Positions 9,974 through 19,677 of a stretch of DNA of 64,000 nucleotides are shown in pieces. Source of the DNA: Prevotella aurantiaca JCM 15754 (GTDB taxonomy: Bacteria > Bacteroidota > Bacteroidia > Bacteroidales > Bacteroidaceae); assembly GCF_000614025.1 (NCBI RefSeq), contig NZ_BAKF01000005.1, forward strand, positions 62,001 through 126,000, read 5' to 3'. The notes beneath the pieces were generated by a model. It did not search any database. It was not told the DNA's origin and was given only the letters and a program-made list of their open reading frames with translations. The first letter of the stretch is position 1; each line of letters begins with the position of its first letter. A program made the translations under genes and the position numbers.

Positions 9974-11434
9974 ATGGAATTGAAGAATAAAAAACTTACC
10001 GACGACGAGTTTTACAAAGAAAGAGCCGACGTCCTCACGCATTGGGAGACTGGTAAAGACGTAGACTTCCAAGAAGCAGTAGATTACCAAAAGAGCATTG
10101 CGCCAGAGAAACGCTTCTCGTACAAGTTGCAGAAAGCAGTTGAAAATGGCGACACTCTCATTCAGCCTCGTGCAGGTGTAGCACTCTATGAAGAACATAT
10201 TAAGCTGTTGCGCTTCCTCGAAGACGAAGGTGGTGCAGACTTGTTGCCATCTACTGTGGATAGCTACACACGTCTAAATAGATACAAAGAATGCGAAGTT
10301 GGTATTCAGAAAAGTTTTGAAACCAACCGCTCTATGCTTAACGGATTCCCTATTGTAAACTATGGTGTAGACATTTGCCGTAAGGTTACATCGGCAGTTA
10401 AGAACCCTGTGCAGGTTCGTCACGGAACCCCTGACGCACGTTTGCTTACCGAACTCTCTATCGCTGGTGGCTTCACATCTTACGAAGGCGGCGGTATTTC
10501 TTATAACATTCCTTATTCTAAGGCACACCCAGTAGACCAGGTTATTCACCACTGGCAGTATGCTGACCGTTTGGTGGGTCTTTATGAAGAAGCTGGAGTA
10601 TCTATCAACCGTGAACCTTTCGGCCCTCTTACAGGTACACTTATTCCTCCTTGTATCTCAAACACAGTTGCTGTGATTGAAGCTGTGCTTGCTGCTACAC
10701 AGGGAGTACGCGACCTTACTGTTGGATATGGACAGTGTGGTAACCTCATTCAAGACGTTGCTGCTATCCGTTCGCTCGACATCATGACACGCAAATATCT
10801 TGATAAGTTCGGCTATAAGGACGCTCGTGTAACTACAGTGTTCCACCAATGGATGGGTGGTTTCCCACAAGATGAAGCACAAGCGTTCGGTGTTATCTCA
10901 TGGGGTTCGGCTGCAGGTGCTTTGGCAAAGGCAACAAAGGTAATCGTAAAGACTCCTCACGAGGCTATGGGTATCCCAACTAAGGAAGCTAACGCCGCAG
11001 GTTTGCGCGCAACTAAGCAGGTTATCAACATGTTGAAGGACCAAAACTTCCGTGAAATTCCTGCTGTTGTAGAAGAAAGCGAAATCATTATGAGAGAAAT
11101 GGAGTGTATGCTCGATAAGGTAGAAGAACTCGGTAAGGGCGACTGGGCAGTAGGTACTTGCGCTGCTATCGAAGCTGGTGTTATCGACATTCCATTTGCA
11201 CCAAGTAAGTACAATGCTGGTAAGGTATTGCCTGCACGCGACAATCAAGGTGCTATCCGCTTGTTGAATATGGGTAATATGCCTCTCAGCGACGACTTGG
11301 TTATCTTCCACCGTCAGAAACTTGAGGAACGTGCAAAGGCTGAAAATCGCCCTGTTAGTTTCCAAATGGTTATCGATGACGTTTACGCGATCGGTAAAGG
11401 ACATCTCGTTGGACGTCCAAACCCACAGAACTAA
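9974..11434 (+). CDS. glmE: Glutamate mutase (methylaspartate mutase) E subunit
   Basis: 486 residues, the normal length of the catalytic TIM-barrel subunit. It binds glutamate and encloses the adenosylcobalamin carried by GlmS. Recognisable family stretches are [51 protein letters not shown] and [11 protein letters not shown]. Third gene of the fermentation cluster. The 125-bp gap to the next gene contains a hairpin that may set the stoichiometry between mutase and downstream enzymes. Confidence 0.95.
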   Translation: MELKNKKLTDDEFYKERADVLTHWETGKDVDFQEAVDYQKSIAPEKRFSYKLQKAVENGDTLIQPRAGVALYEEHIKLLRFLEDEGGADLLPSTVDSYTRLNRYKECEVGIQKSFETNRSMLNGFPIVNYGVDICRKVTSAVKNPVQVRHGTPDARLLTELSIAGGFTSYEGGGISYNIPYSKAHPVDQVIHHWQYADRLVGLYEEAGVSINREPFGPLTGTLIPPCISNTVAVIEAVLAATQGVRDLTVGYGQCGNLIQDVAAIRSLDIMTRKYLDKFGYKDARVTTVFHQWMGGFPQDEAQAFGVISWGSAAGALAKATKVIVKTPHEAMGIPTKEANAAGLRATKQVINMLKDQNFREIPAVVEESEIIMREMECMLDKVEELGKGDWAVGTCAAIEAGVIDIPFAPSKYNAGKVLPARDNQGAIRLLNMGNMPLSDDLVIFHRQKLEERAKAENRPVSFQMVIDDVYAIGKGHLVGRPNPQN

Positions 11435-11499
11435 TAGTTTCGCACTATTTCAAAAGCGAATTTTTAAGAGAAATAATTCAGTAAAAACATAAACTAAAA

Positions 11500-11540
11500 T
11501 ATGGGTCCCACGAACATTAAAAAATAGTAGTGGGACCATA
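11500..11540 (+). other. Intercistronic hairpin between glmE and the lyase gene
   Basis: TCCCAC pairs with GTGGGA and the pairing extends through GG/CC and AT/AT around one bulged G. There is no T run after it, so an RNA processing or stability element is more likely than a terminator. Confidence 0.55.
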
Positions 11541-11559
11541 ACTTAAACAAATTCTTATT

Positions 11560-12798
11560 ATGAAAATTAAGAAAGTGGTATGTGCCCCTGGTAAAACGGG
11601 CTTTTTCTTCGATGACCAAAAGGCCATCAAAGCTGGTGCTAAGAACGATGGTGCTTTCTATGTTGGCACTCCATTAACACCTGGTTTCAAACAAGTAAGA
11701 CAAGCAGGTGAGTCTATCAGCGTTATGTTCATTCTTGAAAATGGCGCTATTGCACACGGAGATTGTGCTGCTGTACAATATTCTGGTGCTGGTGGTCGCG
11801 ACCCATTGTTCCTTGCTGAAGACTTTATTCCTGTTATTGAAAAGGAGATTGCTCCTTTATATGAAGGCAAAGATATTACTTCTTTCCGTGAAATGGCTGA
11901 CATTGTTGATAAAACAGTAAGCCCTTCTACTGGTAAAATATATCATACCGCTATCCGTTATGGTGTAACTCAAGCTTGTCTTGACGCTGTTGCAAAGAGC
12001 CAATGCAAGTTAATGGCACAGGTAATCGCTGAAGAATACGGAACAGAAGTATCAAAAGAAATTATTCCTATCTTCTCTCAGTCAGGCGACGACCGCTATT
12101 TGAACGCTGATAAAATGATTATGAAGCGTGCTGATGTATTGCCTCACGCTCTCTTCAACCACGTAGAAACAAAGGTTGGATTGAAAGGTGAAAAGATCAA
12201 AGAGTATGTAGAATGGCTCCGCAATCGTATTCTTGAACTTCGTCCATGCGAATGTTACAACCCAACATTCCACATTGACGTTTATGGTACACTTGGTATC
12301 GTGTTCAACAACGACTTTGAGGCAATCGCAAAGTATATCGGTGAAGTTGCAGAAATAGCTAAACCATTCCACTTGCGTGTGGAAGGTCCAGTGGATATGG
12401 GCGAACGTGAAGCTCAAATAGATGCTTTGGCAGCTATCCGTGCAGCCATGGATCGCGATGGAATTGATGCTGAAATCGTTGCAGACGAGTGGTGCAACAC
12501 TTTGGAAGACATCAAAGCTTTCACTGAAAAGAAGGCTGGTCACATGGCACAAATTAAGACTCCAGACCTCGGTGGTATCAATAACACAATCGAAGCTGTA
12601 CTCTATTGCAAAGAAAATGGTATGGGTGCTTACCTCGGTGGTACTTGTAATGAAACAAACCGCTCTGCAGAAGTATGTGCAAACATTGCTATGGCGACTA
12701 AGCCAGTACAGTATCTTGCAAAACCAGGAATGGGTGTTGATGAAGGCTATATGATTGTCTTCAACGAAATGAGCCGTATCTTAGCTTTGACTAAGTAA
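11560..12798 (+). CDS. Methylaspartate ammonia-lyase
   Basis: 412 residues, enolase-superfamily fold. It removes ammonia from 3-methylaspartate to give mesaconate. The metal ligands fall in FHIDVYG (Asp), RVEGPVD (Glu) and VADEWCN (Asp); the catalytic Lys is in QIKTPDLGG and the second active-site residue is the His of LFNHVETK. All are present, so it should be active. It directly follows the mutase that makes its substrate. The gene is named mal or mamB elsewhere. Confidence 0.95.
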   Translation: MKIKKVVCAPGKTGFFFDDQKAIKAGAKNDGAFYVGTPLTPGFKQVRQAGESISVMFILENGAIAHGDCAAVQYSGAGGRDPLFLAEDFIPVIEKEIAPLYEGKDITSFREMADIVDKTVSPSTGKIYHTAIRYGVTQACLDAVAKSQCKLMAQVIAEEYGTEVSKEIIPIFSQSGDDRYLNADKMIMKRADVLPHALFNHVETKVGLKGEKIKEYVEWLRNRILELRPCECYNPTFHIDVYGTLGIVFNNDFEAIAKYIGEVAEIAKPFHLRVEGPVDMGEREAQIDALAAIRAAMDRDGIDAEIVADEWCNTLEDIKAFTEKKAGHMAQIKTPDLGGINNTIEAVLYCKENGMGAYLGGTCNETNRSAEVCANIAMATKPVQYLAKPGMGVDEGYMIVFNEMSRILALTK

Positions 12799-12866
12799 TT
12801 AAATCTTGGTTCAGACCAAGTAATCTTATCTTGGTTTCGGCTAAGTAATTAAAAAGAAAAAAGAAG

Positions 12867-14243
12867 ATGGAAGAAATCAGAATACTTTCCACTACAGCGA
12901 TTTTGGGCTATGGTTTCCCAATGGAATCGTTTGTAGAGGGTATGAAACGCAAGCCACATGTAATCGCTGTAGATGCTGGTTCATCAGATCCAGGCCCATA
13001 TTATCTTGGCGCAGGCAAGTCTTTCACAGACCGCAACTCGGTAAAACGCGACTTGGAAATCATGATTCCAGCTGGTATCGAGGCTAAAGTACCTGTTATT
13101 GTTGGTACTGCTGGTGGTAGCGGAGCACGTCCTCACGTTGAATTCGTACTTGATATAGTACGTGAAATAGCAAAAGAAAAAGGTCTTTCATTCAAGATGG
13201 CTGTCATTCAGTCTGAGTTTGAAAAAGAATTTATTAAGGAAAACCTCCGCAATGGTAAGGTTACTCCACTTGCTCCAGCGAAGCCTATTGAAGAAAAAGA
13301 TGTAGACGAGGCAGTTCACATCGTTGCTCAGATGGGTGAAGAGCCATATATCAAGGCACTGGAAGAAGGTGCAGATGTTATCATTGCAGGTCGTTCTTAC
13401 GACCCTTCAGTATTTGCAGCCCTCCCTATCAAGGAAGGATTCCCTAAAGGTTTGGCCATTCACTTGGGTAAAATCCTTGAGTGTGCGGCTATCTGCGCAC
13501 TACCAGGAAGCGGTAGCGATTGTATGTTTGGCTACCTCCGCCACGATAATTTCGTGCTTGAACCATTGTCTCCAGCTCGCAAGTGTACCACACTTTCTAT
13601 AGCAGGACACACTCTCTACGAGAAGACAAACCCTTATATCTTGCCTGGTCCAGGTGGTGCAATCAACCTACACGAATGCAAATTCGAACAAGTTGATGAG
13701 AATAAGGTGTGCGTTTCTGGCTCTAAATTCGTACCAACCGACAAGTATTACGTTAAGCTTGAAGGTGTTCGTCGCGTAGGTTATCGTACTATGTCGCCAG
13801 CAGCAGTAAAGGATCCTATTATGATTTCTAAGATAGATGAAATCACAAAGGCCGTTCGTGCTCGCGTAGAAGATAACTTTAAGAAGTACGGAATAACCGA
13901 TTTCTTCCTTGATTTCAAGATTTACGGCAAGAAAGGCGTAATGGCTATGTTCGAAGGAGCTGAGGAATCACACTCTGATGAGTTGCTTATCATCATCGAA
14001 GCAGTTGCTGATAACCAAGAAACAGCGAATACTATCTGTAGCTTTGCACGAAGCACAATGCTTCACTTCGGTTACGATGGTCGCTATTCTACATCAGGTA
14101 ACCTCGCCTTCCCATTCTCTCCATCAGACTGTAAGATGGGCGAAGTTTACGAGTTCAATATCTATCACCTCTTGGAAGTAGACGATCCTACAAGTCTTTT
14201 CCCTATTACTTATGTCAATTTCGACAGGGGAGAATGCAAGTAA
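12867..14243 (+). CDS. AtuA-like / DUF1446 family protein
   Basis: 458 residues, a full-length DUF1446/AtuA-like protein. Glycine-rich stretches VIAVDAGSSDPGPYYLG and VPVIVGTAGGSGARPHVEF near the N-terminus and DVIIAGRSYDPSVFAALP mid-protein are typical. The biochemical role of the family is not settled; AtuA was named from terpene catabolism. Its place between methylaspartate ammonia-lyase and the hydratase subunits suggests a part in mesaconate or citramalate handling, which is inference. It pairs with the DUF4387 protein 24 bp downstream; in some bacteria the two domains occur together. Confidence 0.8.
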   Translation: MEEIRILSTTAILGYGFPMESFVEGMKRKPHVIAVDAGSSDPGPYYLGAGKSFTDRNSVKRDLEIMIPAGIEAKVPVIVGTAGGSGARPHVEFVLDIVREIAKEKGLSFKMAVIQSEFEKEFIKENLRNGKVTPLAPAKPIEEKDVDEAVHIVAQMGEEPYIKALEEGADVIIAGRSYDPSVFAALPIKEGFPKGLAIHLGKILECAAICALPGSGSDCMFGYLRHDNFVLEPLSPARKCTTLSIAGHTLYEKTNPYILPGPGGAINLHECKFEQVDENKVCVSGSKFVPTDKYYVKLEGVRRVGYRTMSPAAVKDPIMISKIDEITKAVRARVEDNFKKYGITDFFLDFKIYGKKGVMAMFEGAEESHSDELLIIIEAVADNQETANTICSFARSTMLHFGYDGRYSTSGNLAFPFSPSDCKMGEVYEFNIYHLLEVDDPTSLFPITYVNFDRGECK

Positions 14244-14267
14244 CTAACAGTAAAAGGAGATAAAAAC

Positions 14268-14588
14268 ATGGCACAATATAAATTAGTAGACGTGGCTTCT
14301 GTTATTCGCAGCAAGAATTCAGGGCCTTTCGAGCTTACATTCGACGTCATATTCAAAGACTTTGATATGTATTATAAGGTGAAGGACGCTAACATTTTCA
14401 ACGAAAAGATGTTCTGCGAACTCTACCATATCAAGGCTGAAGATATTATCAACATCATTCATTTCGACCCTGCGAAGGCCATAAAGATAACCATCGTACG
14501 TCCGATACCATCAGGTTCATTAGGCGAAACCGATGTTTATGGTGCACAGCAGCACACACCTTTAATGAAGTTGAACTTCGAATTGTAA
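14268..14588 (+). CDS. DUF4387 domain protein
   Basis: 106 residues, a single DUF4387 domain: LVDVASVIRSKNSGPFELTFDVIF at the start, IIHFDPAKAIKITIVRP in the middle, and a GETDVYGAQQHTP stretch near the end. Usually found beside or fused to AtuA/DUF1446 proteins, as here, and probably a subunit of the same unknown enzyme. A terminator follows, so the upstream part of the cluster (glmS to DUF4387) may be one transcript. Confidence 0.8.
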   Translation: MAQYKLVDVASVIRSKNSGPFELTFDVIFKDFDMYYKVKDANIFNEKMFCELYHIKAEDIINIIHFDPAKAIKITIVRPIPSGSLGETDVYGAQQHTPLMKLNFEL

Positions 14589-14603
14589 TACAAACATAGA
14601 GCG

Positions 14604-14648
14604 AGTTGGCACCGAAACCTATATAATGGTAACGTGCCAACTTGTTTT
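14604..14648 (+). terminator. Intrinsic terminator after DUF4387
   Basis: Nine-bp stem AGTTGGCAC (14604-14612) with GTGCCAACT (14634-14642), followed by a T-rich tract. Confidence 0.75.
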
Positions 14649-14732
14649 TTATTGACAGTTTCTATACTGTAAATTCTATAAAACATAGGCAGCAGACGCC
14701 GCTTCTCACTCAACACTTAACACGAACAAGCA

Positions 14733-15676
14733 ATGATAAATCCGCTACAGCAATACCTTATATCGACGCAGTACTACGCCCCACGCGGCAAAGAGCGTCT
14801 AATATTTCTTGGCGACCACATTTCGCAGCGCCACCTTCTATACTCCGACCGTCTTATCGGCATTGTCGGAGATGCAGGTTCAGGCAAGTCTTCGCTTATC
14901 AAAGGTATGTTTCCCGGACTAGAACTCACTAATGATGATGACGTTATTAATCCTCGCAAGATTCTTTCTATGCGTGAAGCCATTGCATTGGGCGAAATAA
15001 AAGAGGCATCATCGTTCCATTTGGATATTCGTTTCCTCATGGGCTTCATGCAGATGTGGGAAATTGCAGAGTTCGTTAAGACATTGTTGGAACGCAAGAA
15101 GCGTGTCATCGTCGAGCATTTCAACCTATTGCGTGAAGCTTTAGGCCGTAATGCCGACTTGATAGTGGGCATTGGCGAAGAGATTATCGTGGTTCGTCCA
15201 ACGATGTTCGGTCCTCTTCCAGAAAGTATTTACACCATAGTGCACGAGTCATTGAAGTATCGTAAGAGGCACACACGGCCGAAGAAATCACTCGTTATAT
15301 ACTTGAGGAAAACTACGGCATCTCTCCAGATAGCTATTACTTCTCTGATATACGCAACGGATTCGTATTAAAGTTCTACAATCATGAAGAATTTGACATT
15401 CAAGAAGTAGAAGATTACGTAAAGGAAGTAATAGATCAGCAACTGCCAGTAGCCTATTACGATGAAGAACACATCACAATTGGCGACCATATAATAGAAT
15501 GTGGTGGTCCGCGTTTGCAGGTTGCCAATACGAAAGAGTTAGAAGATTTCTCTTTCGTAAAGGAACTTATGTACGATGCACATAGTAAAGCCTACTGTCT
15601 AATCGGTATTGTAGACAAGAATTGCGAAAACATTGAGAACAGAAATACACAGTATTTCCTTACAAGAAAAGTTTAG
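14733..15676 (+). pseudogene. P-loop NTPase of the glutamate-fermentation cluster, frameshifted
   Basis: Walker A GDAGSGKSS near residues 46-54 and a second strand motif KKRVIVEHFNLL suggest a kinase-like or AAA-type ATPase. The reading frame is lost near 15275 inside a short CA repeat, then continues one frame over from AEEITRYILEENYGIS to the stop at 15676. Repaired length is about 314 residues. Proteins of this kind with an alanyl-tRNA-synthetase-like second domain accompany glutamate mutase genes in other fermenters; role unknown. It ends 4 bp before the hydratase alpha gene, which supports co-expression. Confidence 0.65.
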
Positions 15677-15680
15677 ATAA

Positions 15681-16523
15681 ATGAGAGAAATTGAAGCATC
15701 TAAAATTACAGAGTTAGTAGAAAAACTTTGTATTGAAGCATGTTACGTGCTTGCAGACGATATATACAACAAGCTCGCAGTATGCCAAAAACAAGAGAAA
15801 TCACCATTGGCAAGCGAAATTATTGGCACGATAGTAAAGAATGCCGACATAGCTAAAACCGAGCGAGTACCTATGTGTCAAGACACAGGAATGACTGTTG
15901 TGTTCGTCAAAATGGGCCAAGAGTGCCACGTAACAGGTGGTTTCATAGAAGAAGCCATTAACCAAGGCGTGCGTCAAGGCTATGCAAATGGATATTTGCG
16001 TAAGTCTGTTGTGAAGGATCCGATAGACCGTGTGAATACAACAGACAACACTCCTGCCATCATTCATTATGAAATCGTTCCCGGAAACGAGTTCCATATC
16101 ACTGTAGCACCTAAGGGGTTCGGCAGCGAAAACAAGAGTGGACTCAAGATGCTTACGCCAAGTGCAGGCGTAAAAGGTATCAAAGAGTTTGTCATAGATA
16201 CCATTTTCCATGCTGGCGGTAATCCTTGCCCACCCATCATTGTAGGTATTGGCATTGGCGGAACTATGGAACGTGCAGCATTCCTAAGTAAGAAAGCCCT
16301 TCTCCGCCCTGTTGGTAGTGTGAGCGAAAAGCCACATGTAGCTGAATTGGAGAAAGAATTGTTAGAAGAAATCAATAAACTCGGCATCGGACCATGTGGT
16401 TTTGGTGGTTCAACAACGGCCCTACAGGTTAGCATTCTTACTAATGCTACCCACATTGCAGGTTTGCCAGTATCGGTAAACATAGGTTGCCACGCCACAA
16501 GACATGCCGAAGGTTCACTCTAA
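15681..16523 (+). CDS. Class I fumarase-type hydratase, alpha subunit (probable mesaconase)
   Basis: 280 residues, the N-terminal (Fe-S) half of a two-subunit class I fumarase or L-tartrate dehydratase. Cys ligands for the 4Fe-4S cluster lie in VPMCQDTGM, GGNPCPP and GPCGFGG. Class I enzymes of this type hydrate mesaconate to (S)-citramalate as well as fumarate to malate. The cluster makes mesaconate two genes upstream, so mesaconase is the favoured role; a general fumarase is the alternative. The beta subunit follows after 24 bp. Confidence 0.88.
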   Translation: MREIEASKITELVEKLCIEACYVLADDIYNKLAVCQKQEKSPLASEIIGTIVKNADIAKTERVPMCQDTGMTVVFVKMGQECHVTGGFIEEAINQGVRQGYANGYLRKSVVKDPIDRVNTTDNTPAIIHYEIVPGNEFHITVAPKGFGSENKSGLKMLTPSAGVKGIKEFVIDTIFHAGGNPCPPIIVGIGIGGTMERAAFLSKKALLRPVGSVSEKPHVAELEKELLEEINKLGIGPCGFGGSTTALQVSILTNATHIAGLPVSVNIGCHATRHAEGSL

Positions 16524-16547
16524 ACAGCAATTATAAGAAAACATATT

Positions 16548-17102
16548 ATGGAAGAAAAACGAATAATATCAGCCCCTTTCACTGATGAAACCATCAAATC
16601 GCTCCACGCTGGCGACATGGTTTACATCTCAGGCACCATATATACTGCACGCGATGCAGCTCATAAGCGTCTTTGCGAAATGCTTGATGCAGGCGAAGCC
16701 ATGCCTTTCGATTTTGAAGGACAGGCTGTTTACTATGCTGGACCATGCCCTGCGAAACCAGGACAGCCTATTGGTTCAGTTGGTCCGACAACGGGTGGGC
16801 GCATGGACGCCTATTCTCCTCGCCTCATTCAAGAAGGTTTACGTGTCATGATAGGTAAAGGTTCACGTTCAGAAGAGGTTATCGATGCACTAAAAAAATA
16901 TACCGGAGTCTACTTTGCTGCCATTGGTGGCGCAGCCGCACTTATGGCAAAGGCTGTTAAAGAGGCAGAAGTTATTGCCTTCGATGAGCTTGGAACAGAG
17001 GCTATACGCCGTCTTCGGGTAGAAGAATTGCCCGTTATTGTTGCCATAGACCACGAAGGTAACGATATGTATAAGCTGGGTGTAGAGAAGTATAAACAGT
17101 AG
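16548..17102 (+). CDS. Class I fumarase-type hydratase, beta subunit (probable mesaconase)
   Basis: 184 residues, the C-terminal swivel half of the class I hydratase. Characteristic stretches are AGDMVYISGTIYTARDAAHKR, YYAGPCPAKPG, GSVGPTTGGRMD and IGKGS, with FDELGTEAIRRL near the end. Works only with the alpha subunit encoded just upstream. Last gene of the cluster; a strong terminator follows about 115 bp later. Citramalate lyase, the next step to acetate and pyruvate, is not in the window. Confidence 0.88.
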   Translation: MEEKRIISAPFTDETIKSLHAGDMVYISGTIYTARDAAHKRLCEMLDAGEAMPFDFEGQAVYYAGPCPAKPGQPIGSVGPTTGGRMDAYSPRLIQEGLRVMIGKGSRSEEVIDALKKYTGVYFAAIGGAAALMAKAVKEAEVIAFDELGTEAIRRLRVEELPVIVAIDHEGNDMYKLGVEKYKQ

Positions 17103-17217
17103 AAACTACTACAATATATATACTACAGAACAACCTTACGTTTGTTTTGGCAGCAGCGTTGTTATGCTTACAATGCGCTAAAATATAGAAAAACTTATAA
17201 ATACCATATATTTTCTG

Positions 17218-17261
17218 AACTCCTACTTTGTCTTTTTATAAGACAGGTAGGAGTTTTTTTA
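17218..17261 (+). terminator. Terminator of the glutamate-fermentation cluster
   Basis: Stem AACTCCTAC (17218-17226) with GTAGGAGTT (17247-17255); inner pairing TGTCTT with AAGACA extends it. A run of T follows. Confidence 0.85.
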
Positions 17262-17485
17262 TAGCAAAAAACAAGCTAACAAAGCCGAAACTACAGTTTT
17301 ACAGTGTGTATAAACCCACAAAAACAACCGCCACACCTTGTTAATGCAATATTCTCCTCCCCCTCTTTTGTTCGTCGTTTGCCGTTTATTATAGCTCGTT
17401 ATACTTTGTTTATACGCAACATAACATACTCTACAACAAAACAAAGTATATATTTGTTCTAACAGTTTTTTAGGTTTAAACTATA

Positions 17486-17521
17486 AAAGGTGTGGAAAGC
17501 AAATGCTTCAGCCACACCTTT
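17486..17521 (-). terminator. Terminator of the porin-like gene at 17.6-18.1 kb
   Basis: Ten-bp perfect stem AAAGGTGTGG (17486-17495) with CCACACCTTT (17512-17521), usable in both directions. Confidence 0.75.
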
Positions 17522-17572
17522 CTTATCATAATAGAGGCAAACCTACGGTTTAACAACCTCTATAAAAAAACT

Positions 17573-18061
17573 TTATAATCTATATGTCAGTCCCACACTT
17601 GGCACCAATTGGTTGTAATTATCTATAATTTGATATTTCAATTCTGCATTCACATTAATCCTACTGATAAGCTGATACTGTACACCACACCCAAGATTAG
17701 TCGCAAATTTGTCTTCTGATGCCGACTTCTTCTTGCCGTCTAACAGTATAAATTGCACATTCCACTTTGTATAACCTACCCCCACAACAGGATAAACCTG
17801 TAGTTTTGGAGCAACATCAAACAGGTAATGGAGGTTTGCATTTATATCCCACATAGATACATCGTCCTTCTTTAAAAAGTAATCTATAGATGCTTCGCCA
17901 CGCAAACGGTCGGTTAAATAGTACTGACCTTTTACTCCTAAGCCTATATTTTTTACTTTTGTACCATACGAAAGGTTTACACCTATTGCCTTATCTCCCT
18001 TTTGTGCTGAAGCAGAAATACTTACAATGGCAGCACATACTAATACTAATAGTTTTTTCAT
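17573..18061 (-). CDS. Small outer-membrane beta-barrel (porin-like) protein
   Basis: 162 residues. Signal peptide MKKLLVLVCAAIVSISASAQ with cleavage after Ala-Gln-type residues near 19-20. The mature part alternates hydrophobic and polar residues (IGVNLSYGT, GLGVKGQYYL, YPVVGVGYTKW) and ends in an aromatic-containing strand VGLTYRL, as expected for an eight-stranded barrel of the OmpW/porin-family type. Probable outer-membrane protein of unknown ligand. Single gene; its promoter appears to lie about 290 bp upstream, giving a long leader. Confidence 0.8.
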   Translation of the reverse strand: MKKLLVLVCAAIVSISASAQKGDKAIGVNLSYGTKVKNIGLGVKGQYYLTDRLRGEASIDYFLKKDDVSMWDINANLHYLFDVAPKLQVYPVVGVGYTKWNVQFILLDGKKKSASEDKFATNLGCGVQYQLISRINVNAELKYQIIDNYNQLVPSVGLTYRL

Positions 18062-18349
18062 TTTACGTTTTGTTTATATTATTTTTGTGTGATTGAGCTT
18101 TTTAATTGATTGTATTACAGAAAGTAAGTGGTTATTTTAACCGTGTTCGTACGCTTATTAGTATGCCATAAAATCCTCTTTTTGTTGCCATAAACGGCAT
18201 TTAGGCAAACATAAAAATTTATTTTAGCATTACCCCTTCCACAAAACAACAGCATTGCAATGTGGCGCATAAGCAGCCAGAACTACACCTCCATTTCTAT
18301 ATATTGTTTGTTATACTCTCTCTACATACGAATATTTAGTTTCATTTCG

Positions 18350-18380
18350 CAAAGATATGCAAATTAATTTAAAGGACAAA
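18350..18380 (-). promoter_or_regulatory. Leftward promoter, probably of the porin-like gene
   Basis: TTTG (18380-18377), 19-nt spacer, TATCTTTG (18357-18350). The next gene in this direction starts at 18061, so the leader would be about 280 nt. Confidence 0.55.
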
Positions 18381-18694
18381 AACTTTTCATAACATTTTTC
18401 TCACAATGTGTTTATTATTTATTAACACGTGGTTCTTGCCTAATTGGTTATTAAAGTTGGTTTATTTTGTTCCGCCATAAACATAGTTTATAAACCTCAT
18501 AATAAAGATATTACCATATACAACAAAGGCGAAAGGCGTGCAAAATGCCAACAAGCATACAACAAACTACCGAGTGTGGTGGCATTTACACCATATAATA
18601 ATGTACGAAACATCTACCAGTTGTAACCGAAGCATACCGCAGCTCATAACCATCTAATAGACAACGCCTTACGAAAGTCCATTTTTCTGTATTA

Positions 18695-18777
18695 CAAAAG
18701 TATGGTTTTTGGCGTGCAAAAACCATACTTTTGCATAATAAAAGAGCCTATATTGCAACGCAAAACAGGCACTTTTG
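18695..18777. repeat. 22-bp-period repeat array, locus 3, with 16-bp hairpin
   Basis: Two units of the common family (AAAAGAGCCTATATTGC and GCAAAACAGGCACTTTT) next to a perfect 16-bp inverted repeat (18695-18710 with 18718-18733) built from CAAAAGTATGG and its complement. Lies in a 1.6-kb gene-free stretch. Confidence 0.8.
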
Positions 18778-18874
18778 AAACACGAAACAATTTACATCAC
18801 TTTTCTATTAGATTATCTTTACAAAAGTAAAGAACCTCTATCAGAAATCAGGACAATTCCTATAAACTAGAGAA

Positions 18875-18905
18875 AACGACGATCTTCTCAGACCGTCGTT
18901 TCTAT
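18875..18905. terminator. Orphan hairpin
   Basis: Ten-bp stem with one mismatch (18875-18884 with 18891-18900), loop TTCTCA, then TCTATTTTAT. Looks like a weak terminator, but no gene precedes it on either strand. Confidence 0.4.
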
Positions 18906-19410
18906 TTTATGTTAGGCATTAGTTAGTAAGGCTATAAGATTGTTTCAGGATAACGATTGTAAATGTACGCTATTTTTATTTAATATCAAAATTTTTACAC
19001 ATCATTTCCGCTTGCTTTAACTTATTTTAAGAGCGTGTGCGATAACAAAAATAGCTGTTGTAACTCGTTAAGAATTCACAACAAATCAACCGCAATGATA
19101 CAATTATTTGCTATCAGTGCATGAATCAAGAGTAAATGGGTAATCTATAATAGTATAAAAGAAAAAGTAAGCAAGTGGTGTTACTATATTTTCGTTTTGA
19201 AAAAAGTGGCTTGAAACAGAGAAGTTATCCTGATTCAATCATTTTCTACCTAATCTATAACTTTTACTGAAGAAAACTTTTATAAACTTAAATATAAACA
19301 TTTGGTGAGCATCACTGCTCCTGAGAAAATTTTAACGCATCTCCTAAACACGCTATTTTTCCTTAAATGATAATGCTAAACTTATTAGTTTACCACTATT
19401 AATCTGTAAG

Positions 19411-19442
19411 CAAAGATAGAAATAAACATTTGATTATACAAA
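19411..19442 (-). promoter_or_regulatory. Orphan leftward promoter in gene-free DNA
   Basis: TTTG (19442-19439), 20-nt spacer, TATCTTTG (19418-19411), an excellent match. It fires into 18062-19410, where I see no gene of normal size. Confidence 0.5.
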
Positions 19443-19622
19443 CATTTTAGTTAAAATATTTTCTAAATCTCGCTTAATTGATTTAAATCAAGCTTTATAT
19501 GGTGAGATTATACATATTCTTTTACAAACAAAGTTTTTACAAATGCCAATATCAAAGTGTGGCAAGAATAAGCGCATATCAGCATTCTTGTAAGCTTTAG
19601 GGGGTAAAAATGAGTTAATTCC

Positions 19623-19653
19623 TTTGCTATCTATATTTATTATAGTACTTTTG
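19623..19653 (+). promoter_or_regulatory. Promoter of map
   Basis: TTTG at 19623-19626, 19-nt spacer, TACTTTTG at 19646-19653. This places the transcript start near 19660 and so excludes the upstream in-frame start at 19624. Confidence 0.7.
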
Positions 19654-19677
19654 CAGAAAAGTTTAACAACGGTAACA

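Noticed and set aside
8140..17102. Citramalate lyase genes completing the pathway
   Set aside because: No citCDEF-like genes are seen anywhere in the window.
18444..18626. 60-codon frame in the 18-19 kb gap
   Set aside because: No start context, promoter or recognisable protein pattern.
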